A stretch of 6,806 bases of DNA from Opitutia bacterium UBA957 (GTDB lineage: Bacteria > Verrucomicrobiota > Verrucomicrobiia > Opitutales > UBA953): contig DBCN01000148.1 in the NCBI GenBank assembly GCA_002293065.1, positions 1-6,806 of the forward strand, written 5' to 3'. Below the pieces are notes generated by a model that saw only the letters and a program-made list of their open reading frames with translations, did no database searches and was not told the DNA's origin. Position 1 is the first letter of the stretch; each line of letters starts with the position of its first letter. Positions 1 to 6,263 of this stretch are shown here, in pieces. The position numbers and the translations under genes are program-made.

Positions 1-731
1 CCGATGGTGGTCGAGAAGATGCGGGTCTTCTTGGGGCCGTATTCATTGGTCCAGGCGACGATCGCGGTGGTTTCCTTCGCGGGGATGACCTTGCCGGCCT
101 TGTCTTTCCGCTCCGGGGTGCTCTGCGTGCCGTTCGCGATGGCCTTGCCGGTCAGGACTTGGACGTTGTTGTAGAGTTCTTCGTTGATCGTGGTCCAGTC
201 GGCCATGCCCTTGGTGATGGGGTGCTCCTTGTCCGTGAACTTGATGGCGATCGGGAGCTGCGGGCCGTGCCCCGAAGACTGCAGCCCGAGCATCTCGAAC
301 CAGTGCGCATTGTCGTCGCCGGCCTTCACGGGCTGCTGGAACTTGCCCCAGCGGTAGCTGTGCATGGCGCAATGGAGGTTCACCGCCGGCACGCCCTCGC
401 GGTGGGCCTTCAGGATGTTCTCGACGTAGGCCGGGTCGGTGATGTCGGCGGCGCACTCGTCATGGACGACGACGTCGAAGTCCTTGTACCAGCCGTCCTT
501 CTTGTAGATTTCGAACACCGGCTTCGTGCCCTTGGTCGCGTCGTAGGCCATCTCGACCTTGGCGTTGAGGCGGGCTTCGATGCCTTTCTTGAGGATTTCC
601 TTCTGGTTGGCGTAATCGTGGCAGCAACCGCCGGCGACGACGAGGACGCGCAGCGGCTTCACTTCATCGGCGATGGAGGGCGTGGCCAGACCCGCGAAGA
701 GGGCGAGGGCGAGGAGGGTACGGAGTTTCAT
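1..731 (-). CDS. Secreted ThuA-domain protein, 3' end cut by window edge
   Basis: The frame is open from ATG at 729-731 to the window start, giving 243 codons and no stop. Residues 1-21 (MKLRTLLALALFAGLATPSIA) form a signal peptide with a basic N-terminus, a Leu/Ala core and an Ala-x-Ala-like cleavage site, so the protein is probably periplasmic. The rest matches the ThuA-like fold (trehalose-utilisation family, class I glutamine amidotransferase-like): a beta strand then VVAGGCCHDY (31-40), DFDVVVHDECA (84-94), VPAVNLHCAMHSYRW (114-128), HWFEMLG (143-149), FTDKEHPITKG (165-175), EELYNN (184-189) and AIVAWTNEYG (223-232). Family members usually continue for a further 25-50 residues, which lie off the window. 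ThuA proteins act in disaccharide and keto-sugar metabolism, but the reaction of secreted members is poorly defined. It follows the DUF2231-like gene by 78 bp, across a probable terminator. No Shine-Dalgarno sequence is visible; the leader is C-rich. The family call is firm, the substrate unknown. Confidence 0.9.
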   Translation of the reverse strand, partial: MKLRTLLALALFAGLATPSIADEVKPLRVLVVAGGCCHDYANQKEILKKGIEARLNAKVEMAYDATKGTKPVFEIYKKDGWYKDFDVVVHDECAADITDPAYVENILKAHREGVPAVNLHCAMHSYRWGKFQQPVKAGDDNAHWFEMLGLQSSGHGPQLPIAIKFTDKEHPITKGMADWTTINEELYNNVQVLTGKAIANGTQSTPERKDKAGKVIPAKETTAIVAWTNEYGPKKTRIFSTTI

Positions 732-764
732 GGGGGTAAGGGGTGATTGTTAGGGGGGAGGCGG
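732..764 (-). promoter_or_regulatory. C-rich leader before the ThuA start codon
   Basis: Read on the minus strand, the bases directly before the ATG are CCCCTTACCCCC, with CCGCCTCCCCCC about 20 bases further upstream. There is no purine-rich Shine-Dalgarno sequence. The same two blocks, in the same order and at nearly the same distance, precede the start codon of the large dehydrogenase gene at 6125. The similarity is seen in the sequence; a role in translation or coordinated control is inference. Confidence 0.35.
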
Positions 765-773
765 CGGTGGGGC

Positions 774-803
774 AAAAGAAAAAGGTTTCGGCCCGAGCCG
801 GGC
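774..803 (-). terminator. Probable intrinsic terminator after the DUF2231-like gene
   Basis: On the minus strand GCCCG (799-803 reversed) and CGGGC (791-795 reversed) form a 5-bp G+C stem with a 3-base loop. A T-rich stretch TTTTTCTTTT (774-783) follows about seven bases downstream. The stem starts six bases after the stop codon of the DUF2231-like gene. The gap between stem and T tract makes it weaker than the terminator at 1504-1534. Confidence 0.45.
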
Positions 804-809
804 GTCGAT

Positions 810-1388
810 TCAGCCGGCCATTCCGGGGCGACCGGTAGGCAAGGGCGTGGTTAGGGCATGGGCGGTCTTGGTCGATTCTTGGTTCGGCTTGAAAAGGTCC
901 CCATGCACCTTGTCGCCGCCGATGTGCGCGGCGATGGTCATGCCCACGACGGCGACGATCTGCGCGGCGACGCGCACGCGCCAGCTTTGGGAGATGAGCA
1001 GCCAGGCGGCGCTCGCCAGGAAGGAGCCGGCGATGCCGGTCCACAGGTGGGTGTCGAGGTTGCTGTAGTCAGAACCGTTGAAGTAGGCTTCCAGGACGCC
1101 GAAGACGCAGGTCGCCCAGATGCTGACGGCGCCCAGAAGGCTGAGCCGGCGGATCAGGAGTCCCGCTTCGTTGTGGCGGTCCCAGATTTCGAAGACCGGA
1201 ATCAGAATCAGAATCGCGACGGGGAAGTGCAGGATGATGAAGTGCTGGTGGCCGGCGATGGAGAGAAGGGCCGGACCGCGGTCTTCGCCGTCGTGCGGGA
1301 GGAACCAAGCCAGCAGAACGAGGGCAAGGTTGGGTCCGAGGGCAAGCCAGAGGCGGGCGTATTTGGTGAGGGGGGACTTGTCGGACAT
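810..1388 (-). CDS. DUF2231-like multi-pass membrane protein, possible haem/redox partner
   Basis: This is a 192-residue integral membrane protein with about five hydrophobic segments (roughly 12-30, 48-68, 82-103, 115-134, 138-156). Conserved-looking histidines lie at membrane edges: GHQHFIILHFPVAI (46-59, with H47, H49 and H54), DTHLW (112-116) and HIGGDKVHGD (155-164). The HFP motif and the final H-x-GG-x3-HG motif resemble DUF2231-type membrane domains of Planctomycetota/Verrucomicrobiota, where such domains are often joined to planctomycete-type cytochrome c domains. Here a separate cytochrome c gene lies just upstream (1557-1949), which supports a role in electron transfer. Haem binding by the histidines is inference. 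The ATG at 1386-1388 has a C-rich leader and no Shine-Dalgarno sequence. A promoter-like sequence upstream and terminators on both sides suggest its own transcript. The membrane topology is clear; the family name is moderately certain. Confidence 0.75.
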   Translation of the reverse strand: MSDKSPLTKYARLWLALGPNLALVLLAWFLPHDGEDRGPALLSIAGHQHFIILHFPVAILILIPVFEIWDRHNEAGLLIRRLSLLGAVSIWATCVFGVLEAYFNGSDYSNLDTHLWTGIAGSFLASAAWLLISQSWRVRVAAQIVAVVGMTIAAHIGGDKVHGDLFKPNQESTKTAHALTTPLPTGRPGMAG

Positions 1389-1417
1389 GGTTAAAGTGGG
1401 GGCGAGTGGGGAGGTGT

Positions 1418-1446
1418 TTTTATGACGCGTTCACCGTGGGGGTCAA
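1418..1446 (-). promoter_or_regulatory. Candidate sigma-70-type promoter for the DUF2231-like gene
   Basis: On the minus strand TTGACC (1441-1446) resembles a -35 box. It is followed after 16 or 17 bases by CATAAA or ATAAAA (1418-1424) as a -10 box. Transcription would begin near 1411, leaving a short C-rich leader before the ATG at 1388. It lies between the cytochrome c terminator and the gene, as expected for an independent transcript. The call rests on motif resemblance only. Confidence 0.4.
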
Positions 1447-1503
1447 ACGGAAGTCGCGGCTTGGCCGACGCGCTGGGCGTGGCCGACCTCTACCCATAGG
1501 CAC

Positions 1504-1534
1504 AAAAAAGCCCGCGGTTAGGGCCGCGGGCTTT
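1504..1534 (-). terminator. Intrinsic terminator of the cytochrome c gene
   Basis: A perfect 11-bp stem, AAAGCCCGCGG with CCGCGGGCTTT (1507-1517 and 1524-1534), encloses a 6-base loop. On the minus strand it ends in a run of six T (1504-1509). It lies 22 bases after the cytochrome c stop codon. The T run is on the minus-strand side only, so it terminates leftward transcription. This is the clearest terminator in the window. Confidence 0.9.
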
Positions 1535-1556
1535 CGTAGGTGGCTTGCGCCGTGGT

Positions 1557-1949
1557 TTACTTGGCCTCGATGAAGGCCTTGAGCTTGGCGAGCTGTTCCT
1601 TGGTCAGGGGCTCGGACTTGGCCTTCTTCGGGGGCATGGCCATTTCGTCGTCGCGATTGGTGACGCCGAGTTCGGAGAGCTTGTAGAGCGAGCTCTTGGC
1701 GGCGTTGCCCCAAGAGATGCCGTCACCGTTTTCCTTGCCGCCCTTAGCCGCGGACTCGAGGGTCATGATGTTGTAGCCGCCCTTGGGCTTCTTGGCCGGG
1801 TCCTTGCCGTGGCAACCCGCGCAGCTCTTTTCGAGCATCGGGAAGATGTCATCTTTCCAAGCCTTTTCGCGGCTAGCGTTAGCCTTAGGGGCATCGGCGG
1901 CAAAGGCCGAGGCGGTGACAAGGAGGGAGAGGAGGGCGAGGTGACGCAT
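1557..1949 (-). CDS. Small secreted planctomycete-type cytochrome c
   Basis: The protein has 130 residues. Residues 1-18 or 1-20 (MRHLALLSLLVTASAFAADA) form a signal peptide with an A-x-A cleavage site. The mature part carries one class I haem c motif, CAGCH (43-47), preceded by IFPMLEKS. Then come GGYNIMTLESAAKGG (57-71) and MAMPPKK (103-109), whose M105 is the likely sixth haem ligand, and a C-terminal helix LTKEQLAKLKAFIEAK. This order (I-P-L-x-C-x-x-CHG, GG-x-L, SSLY, MPP, C-terminal helix) is the pattern of the planctomycete-type cytochrome c domain (PSCyt1-like). It is probably a periplasmic electron carrier; neighbouring redox genes suggest it may link the large dehydrogenase to the membrane protein encoded next, but this is inference. 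No Shine-Dalgarno sequence precedes the ATG at 1947-1949. A strong terminator follows, so the gene seems to be transcribed alone or with hflX 65 bp upstream. Confidence 0.9.
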   Translation of the reverse strand: MRHLALLSLLVTASAFAADAPKANASREKAWKDDIFPMLEKSCAGCHGKDPAKKPKGGYNIMTLESAAKGGKENGDGISWGNAAKSSLYKLSELGVTNRDDEMAMPPKKAKSEPLTKEQLAKLKAFIEAK

Positions 1950-2014
1950 GGGAGTGTGTTACAGTATTAGAACAACAGTTTTAGGGATAAGTTTCGGTTT
2001 TGGGTAGCAAAAAA

Positions 2015-3328
2015 TCATCGGCCGACGACCCAAGGGTCGACCTGGGCCTGCAGCCGGGCTGGGACGATGGCCTCGACGCGGGTGCCCATGTCTTCGGGTT
2101 TGCTCGATAAAACGGTGGCTCCGGCGTGGAGCTTGGCCAGCAAGGCGTATTGGTCGTGGGGGAGGAGCAATGTGACTTTTTGGTCACGCTCGGAGGCGCA
2201 GGACTCCAGCAGTTCCCGCAGTTCCGCGATGCCTTGCCCGGTGTAATTGCTAAAGAGAATGGCCCCCGGGTGCTGGGACTTGGCTTCCGATTTCACCACT
2301 TCGTCCACGAGGTCGGCCTTGTTGAGGACCGTGATGATGGGGCGGTCGCCTGCCCCGATTTCCTGGAGGACCTGCAGGGTGGTCTGGGCATGCTTCTCGC
2401 GCTCGGGGGAGGCGAGGTCGACGACGTGGATCAGATAGTCCGCTTGGATGGCTTCCTCCAAGGTCGCCTTGAAGGCCTCGACGAGGCGGTGCGGGAGGCG
2501 GCGGACGAAGCCCACGGTGTCGGTCAGCAACATCGCGCGACCGGAGGGCAACTCCAGCCGACGGGTCGTCGGGTCGAGCGTCGCGAAGAGCTGGTTGGCG
2601 GCGAGGACGTCCGAGCCGGTGAGCTTGTTCAGCAGGGAGGACTTGCCGGCGTTGGTGTACCCGACGATCGAAACGGTCGGCAACGGGATGCGCTGACGTT
2701 GCTTGCGCTGCGTGGCGCGCTGGGCCACGACGGCCGCGAGGTCGCGCCGGACCTTCGCGATCTTGTCGCGGATCTTGCGCTGGTCCATTTCCATCTGCGT
2801 CTCGCCGGCATCGCGCTGCATGGCGCCGCCGCCGCGCTGCCGGTCCAAGTGCGACCAGAGGCGCTTGAGGCGGGGGAGCTGTTGCTGGAGTTTGGCGAGT
2901 TCGACCTGCAGCACGGCTTCCTTGGTCTTCGCGCGCGTGACGAAGATGTCCAGGATGACTTCCTGGCGGTCGATGGCGTGCAGGCCGAGGGAGTCTTTCT
3001 CCCAATTGCGTTGCTGCGCCGGCGTGAGTTCGTCGTCGAAGATGACGAGGCCGCACTCCTTGTCGTGCGCCAGTTTGGAGATTTCCTCCATCTTGCCGGA
3101 GCCGACGAGGTGCCGCGGGCTTTCTTCACGGATACGGGCGATGAGCGAGCCGCGGATCTCGACGCCGAGGTTCTCGACGAGTTCGTGGAGCTCGTTCAGG
3201 AGGAGCTGGGCTTCTTCATTCGTTTCACCCTGGCGTTGGAGCCCCACCAAGATGGCCCGGTTGGCGCGGGCGATGACCTCGGGATCGAAAGGGTCGAGGG
3301 GCTTGGGCTTAGGAGCAGGGTCGGACAC
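2015..3328 (-). CDS. hflX: GTPase HflX, ribosome-associated
   Basis: This 437-residue protein is close to full HflX length. An N-terminal HflX domain covers about 20-165 (with SPRHLVGSGKMEEI at 70-83 and FDDELTPAQQRNWE at 97-110) and a helical linker about 165-215. The G domain has all five motifs: G1 GYTNAGKS (223-230), G2 region ATLDPTTR (249-256), G3 DTVGF (270-274), G4 NKAD (336-339) and G5 SNYTGQG (360-366). HflX binds the 50S subunit and splits or rescues stalled and stress-inactivated ribosomes. The usual glycine-rich GPGETQLE motif reads DAGETQME (173-180), with Pro replaced by Ala. The start is GTG at 3326-3328; no Shine-Dalgarno sequence precedes it, and the start was chosen because MSDPAPKPKPLDPFDPE is a typical short N-terminus. 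The gene is not next to hfq or other usual partners. The stop is directly followed by six T, with only a weak imperfect hairpin (2026-2039) inside the gene end. Confidence 0.97.
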   Translation of the reverse strand: MSDPAPKPKPLDPFDPEVIARANRAILVGLQRQGETNEEAQLLLNELHELVENLGVEIRGSLIARIREESPRHLVGSGKMEEISKLAHDKECGLVIFDDELTPAQQRNWEKDSLGLHAIDRQEVILDIFVTRAKTKEAVLQVELAKLQQQLPRLKRLWSHLDRQRGGGAMQRDAGETQMEMDQRKIRDKIAKVRRDLAAVVAQRATQRKQRQRIPLPTVSIVGYTNAGKSSLLNKLTGSDVLAANQLFATLDPTTRRLELPSGRAMLLTDTVGFVRRLPHRLVEAFKATLEEAIQADYLIHVVDLASPEREKHAQTTLQVLQEIGAGDRPIITVLNKADLVDEVVKSEAKSQHPGAILFSNYTGQGIAELRELLESCASERDQKVTLLLPHDQYALLAKLHAGATVLSSKPEDMGTRVEAIVPARLQAQVDPWVVGR

Positions 3329-3351
3329 GTGGTGCGGGACGGATCGGCAAT

Positions 3352-3363
3352 CCTGACGTCAGG
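3352..3363. promoter_or_regulatory. Perfect 12-bp palindrome upstream of hflX
   Basis: CCTGACGTCAGG is a perfect inverted repeat that ends 23 bases before the GTG of hflX, in a 118-bp intergenic region. Its size and place fit a dimeric regulator's operator or a small promoter-proximal structure. I recognise no regulator for it and no clear promoter boxes around it. Confidence 0.3.
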
Positions 3364-3425
3364 GTCTCCGCGGGCAAAGCGAAACTTGCGTCACTTCACC
3401 GAGGGATGGCCTATCCATGGCTAGA

Positions 3426-3443
3426 CCGGTGCGAACTCACCGG
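3426..3443. terminator. Stem-loop just after the dehydrogenase stop codon, weak terminator candidate
   Basis: CCGGTG (3426-3431) and CACCGG (3438-3443) form a 6-bp G+C-rich stem with a 6-base loop, three bases past the stop codon at 3447-3449. There is no T tract on either side, so it is not a standard intrinsic terminator. It may stabilise the transcript end or assist factor-dependent termination. Confidence 0.3.
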
Positions 3444-3446
3444 CCC

Positions 3447-6125
3447 TTAAGGGTTGAACTGCACCCAATCGATGTTCATCAGCCCGCCCTTGCCCGGGTT
3501 GACGAGCACCAGGTAGACGTCGTGGCGTCCGGTCGAAGCCGTCAACGGCGCCTTGTTTTCGGCGAACTTGCTCCACTCCCCCGTGTGGGTGATGTCCACG
3601 GTACCAAGCAGCGGGCCATCGGGCGCATCAAGACGGACTTCGACCTTGCTGCCCTTGGAGCCGCCGCCCGCGGATGCGAACACCGTGAGGCTTTGGCTGT
3701 CGGTGAGGTTGAGGTTCGCGAACTTGAGGGTGTGCCCGTGGTTGGTCGATCCCACGGTCTTGCCGGTGTTCTTAGGCCCGTTCAGTTCGGCCGATTCCGC
3801 CTCGATGCGGCGGGTGCGCAGGGCGACCGTCGCTTTGCCGCCCAGTGAGCCTGCAGGGGCCGCGCCGGCATCGGTGTAGGTGGCTTCGAGGACGAATTGA
3901 CCCGCCTTGTCGGCCTTGGGGGCGGTCACTTCACCTGCGAGTCCGCGGGTGATGGACGGACCACCTTTGCCTTTCTCGAGCGCGAGGATCCAACGCAACA
4001 TGAACGCGACTTCATCGACGGTATGCTGCGGATGAGCGAGCATGGGTACCTGTCCCCAGACGCCGCCTCCGCCGAGGCGGATCTTCTTGTTCAAGGTTTC
4101 CGGGGCGTCCTTCACGCCGCGATATTTATCCGCGATGGCGACGAAGGAGGGGCCGACGAGTGGGGTCTCCGTCGCATGGCAATTCAGGCAGTCGCTTTGG
4201 CGCATGAGCGTCAGACCGGGGGCGGTGGCCTCGGTCTTGCCGTCGCCGGCGACGAAGGCCGACGACACGAACGCGCGCAGGCCGAACTCGGTTGCCTTAT
4301 CGGCTGAGTTGCCGTCTTCCGCGTCTTGCACCGCGACTTCGAAGGCGACCTTCTTTCCGGGGGTGAAGAAATCGCCGTCCTGCGGAGCCGTGAAGCGGAC
4401 CTGCGGGGGCGTGTTGCCCACGACGACGGGCACGTTCGCGAGGGCTTCGCCCCCGTCGGCATCTTTGACGGCAAGTTCGATCGAGAAATTCCCGGCCTCG
4501 GTGAGCGTCGTGGAAAGTTCCGCGCCTACACCGAGGGGGCGGTCTCCGGGTTGGAGTTTCCACGTATAAGCCACGGCTTTTCCTTCGGGGTCACTCGAGC
4601 CCGCCGCGTTGAGCTTCACGGCCAAAGGCGCTTTCCCGAAGCTCGCCGAAAGGGCGGCCTTGGCGATGGGCGGCAGGTTGCCGCGGAGGTAGGAGATCTT
4701 GTAGAGGCCGCTGTCGCGGTTGGCGCCCCAGGTCTCGCCGTAATCCATGAAGTAAAGGCAACCGTCCGGACCGAAGACCGCGTGCACGGGACGTTTCAGG
4801 AGCGTCGCGCCGTCCGCGATGGCGGGCTGGAGCTTCTTCACCTGGTCGGCGGAATTGCCGGTGACGACCTTGCCGTTCGTGAAGGGTTCGATGCCGACGA
4901 GGTTCGAGTCGGCATCGAGGCGCGCCCACTTGATGAACGGACGCTGCCAATCCCAGAAGAGCAGGCATCGGTCGAAGTGTTCGGGGAAGCCATTGGTCTT
5001 TTCGAACGACGGTGAATAGTGGAAGACCGGGCCGGCGCAGGCCGTGCGGCCGCCCTCGCCGAGTTCGGGCCACTTCTTCGGGCTCTTGTAGGGCCAGTAG
5101 ATGAACGCCGGGGTCGCGGGCGGTAGGTCGTTCAAACCCGTGTTGTTCGGACTCGTGTTGCGCGGGTGGTTCGGGTCGGCGAGTGGACCGATGGCGTTGG
5201 TGGCGAAATCGACCTTGGCGTAAGCGTAGTTGTCGCCGACGAAGTAGGGCCAGCCGAAGTTGCCGGCCTTGCGGGCTTGGTTGATCTCATCGTACCCGCG
5301 CGAGCCGCGGGGACCGTCCACGTTGGCGTCCGGTCCGACTTCGCCCCAGTAGACGTAGCCCGTGGCGCGGTCGATGGAGAGGCGCCACGGATTCCGGCAA
5401 CCCATCGCAAAGATTTCGGGGCGAGTCTTGGGCGTCCCGACGGGGAAGAGGTTGCCAGCCGGGATCTCGTAGGTGCCGTCGGGTTTCGGGCGGATACGGT
5501 TCACCTTGCCGGCGAGGCTCATGGTGTTGGCGGCGGACTTCTGCGCATCCCATGGCAGGCGACCGGGACGTTCATCCGCGGGCGAGTAGCTCTGGCTGTC
5601 GCCAAAGGGGTGCGTGTTGTCGCCGGCCGACCAATAAAGGTTACCGTCCGGACCGAAGAGCATGCTGCCTCCATGGTGACAGCACTCCTTGCGCTGCTCT
5701 TCGTAGCGCAACAGCACCTTCTCGCTCTTCAGGTCGAGCACGTCGTCCTTGATCGTGAAACGGGAGATCGATTGACCATCGTAGCCGATGGGGGAGTAGA
5801 GGCAGTAGACCCAACCGTTCTCCGCGAACTTCGGGTCGAGCGCGAAGCTCAGGAAGCCATTCTCCTGCTGCAGGAAGACCTCGAGCTTGCCGATGACTTT
5901 CACCTGCTTGGTCTTGAGGTCGATGGCCTTGAGCAAACCGCCGTATTCATTGAAGTAGAGCCGTCCGTCCGGGCCCATCTCCATCGTCATCGGCTGCGGG
6001 ATGTCGCCCAAGAGCTTCTCGACCTTGAAGCGGGCGTCTTCCGGGACGGCCGGCGCGGCGATGAGCGGGGCGGCGAGGGCAGCGAAGACCAAGCCAAGGA
6101 ACGATGAACGCAGGAGCGACTTCAT
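3447..6125 (-). CDS. Secreted glucose/sorbosone dehydrogenase-like protein with PKD, cytochrome c and CBM6-like domains
   Basis: The protein has 892 residues from ATG at 6123-6125. That start opens with a signal peptide (MKSLLRSSFLGLVFAALAAPLIAAP, 1-25); the frame could run 35 codons further up, but that extension is Pro-rich, hides the signal peptide and overlaps a repeat. Domains in order: a GSDH-type beta-propeller (about 30-480) with HHGGSMLFGPDGNLYWSAGD (150-169), GCRNPWRLSID (242-252), GEVGPDANVDG (261-271), YDEIN (278-282) and GNFGWPY (288-294); a PKD-like domain (about 485-570); an Ig-like domain (573-625); a class I cytochrome c domain (about 635-715) with CLNCH (646-650) and likely ligand M695; a linker; and a CBM6-like beta-sandwich (772-890, RIEAESAE to NIDWVQFNP). 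It probably oxidises a sugar or related alcohol in the periplasm, with PQQ as the family cofactor, and passes electrons to its own haem. The substrate is unknown and PQQ use unproven. The N-terminal and cytochrome calls are firm, CBM6 fairly so. Confidence 0.92.
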   Translation of the reverse strand: MKSLLRSSFLGLVFAALAAPLIAAPAVPEDARFKVEKLLGDIPQPMTMEMGPDGRLYFNEYGGLLKAIDLKTKQVKVIGKLEVFLQQENGFLSFALDPKFAENGWVYCLYSPIGYDGQSISRFTIKDDVLDLKSEKVLLRYEEQRKECCHHGGSMLFGPDGNLYWSAGDNTHPFGDSQSYSPADERPGRLPWDAQKSAANTMSLAGKVNRIRPKPDGTYEIPAGNLFPVGTPKTRPEIFAMGCRNPWRLSIDRATGYVYWGEVGPDANVDGPRGSRGYDEINQARKAGNFGWPYFVGDNYAYAKVDFATNAIGPLADPNHPRNTSPNNTGLNDLPPATPAFIYWPYKSPKKWPELGEGGRTACAGPVFHYSPSFEKTNGFPEHFDRCLLFWDWQRPFIKWARLDADSNLVGIEPFTNGKVVTGNSADQVKKLQPAIADGATLLKRPVHAVFGPDGCLYFMDYGETWGANRDSGLYKISYLRGNLPPIAKAALSASFGKAPLAVKLNAAGSSDPEGKAVAYTWKLQPGDRPLGVGAELSTTLTEAGNFSIELAVKDADGGEALANVPVVVGNTPPQVRFTAPQDGDFFTPGKKVAFEVAVQDAEDGNSADKATEFGLRAFVSSAFVAGDGKTEATAPGLTLMRQSDCLNCHATETPLVGPSFVAIADKYRGVKDAPETLNKKIRLGGGGVWGQVPMLAHPQHTVDEVAFMLRWILALEKGKGGPSITRGLAGEVTAPKADKAGQFVLEATYTDAGAAPAGSLGGKATVALRTRRIEAESAELNGPKNTGKTVGSTNHGHTLKFANLNLTDSQSLTVFASAGGGSKGSKVEVRLDAPDGPLLGTVDITHTGEWSKFAENKAPLTASTGRHDVYLVLVNPGKGGLMNIDWVQFNP

Positions 6126-6162
6126 GGGGTAAGGGAAGGATGACCGCCGGGGGTGGAGGCGG
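6126..6162 (-). promoter_or_regulatory. C-rich leader before the dehydrogenase start codon
   Basis: Read on the minus strand the leader ends TCCCTTACCCC directly before ATG, with CCGCCTCCACCCCC upstream. It matches the leader of the ThuA gene in both blocks. CCGCC (6158-6162) and GGCGG (6144-6148) can pair as a 5-bp stem around a 9-base loop. No Shine-Dalgarno sequence is present. No convincing -35/-10 pair was found in the 94 bp between the start codon and the repeat. Confidence 0.35.
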
Positions 6163-6216
6163 TTCCCAATATTCCCACGAATACCTGTAGGGGGAAGGAT
6201 AAAGATGGGGACACGT

Positions 6217-6242
6217 TGACAAGGTGACACGGTGACAAGGGG
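6217..6242 (+). repeat. Left repeat of the four-helix-bundle unit: three tandem 8-mers
   Basis: Three adjacent 8-base units, TGACAAGG (6217-6224), TGACACGG (6225-6232) and TGACAAGG (6233-6240), are followed by GG. A degenerate fourth unit, GGACACGT, precedes them (6209-6216). Bases 6220-6242 are repeated exactly, in inverted orientation, at 6784-6806. The repeat starts 21 bases beyond the stop codon of the four-helix-bundle gene and lies 91 bp from the dehydrogenase start codon. Confidence 0.9.
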
Positions 6243-6263
6243 GCGAAACTTAGAATCAGGGCT

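Noticed and set aside
159..746. Plus-strand open frame (195 codons) across the ThuA gene
   Set aside because: It is antisense to a clear ThuA domain with signal peptide and has no recognisable domain.
740..780. Promoter for the ThuA gene (TTGCCC with TAACAA or AACAAT)
   Set aside because: Matches to both boxes are poor and the region is dominated by C runs, so I cannot distinguish it from chance.
2009..2039. Terminator for hflX (six T after the stop codon, hairpin 2026-2039)
   Set aside because: The stem is 5-6 bp with a very small loop and lies 11 bases from the T run, so it does not make a convincing intrinsic terminator.
2126..3424. Long plus-strand open frame (432 codons) across hflX
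   Set aside because: It is antisense to a full-length HflX with all five G motifs. Its protein shows no recognisable domain, and high G+C makes such open frames common.
5166..6107. Plus-strand open frame (313 codons) across the dehydrogenase gene
   Set aside because: It is antisense to the conserved beta-propeller motifs, and its product has repetitive Val/Asp/Glu-rich composition typical of shadow frames.
6126..6230. Upstream start for the dehydrogenase (35 extra codons)
   Set aside because: The extension would put a Pro-rich stretch before a good signal peptide and would overlap the repeat array; ATG at 6123-6125 is better.
6216..6240. TTGACA on the plus strand and TTGTCA on the minus strand as promoter -35 boxes within the repeat
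   Set aside because: No -10-like hexamer lies 16-18 bases downstream in either direction; the match follows from the repeat unit itself.
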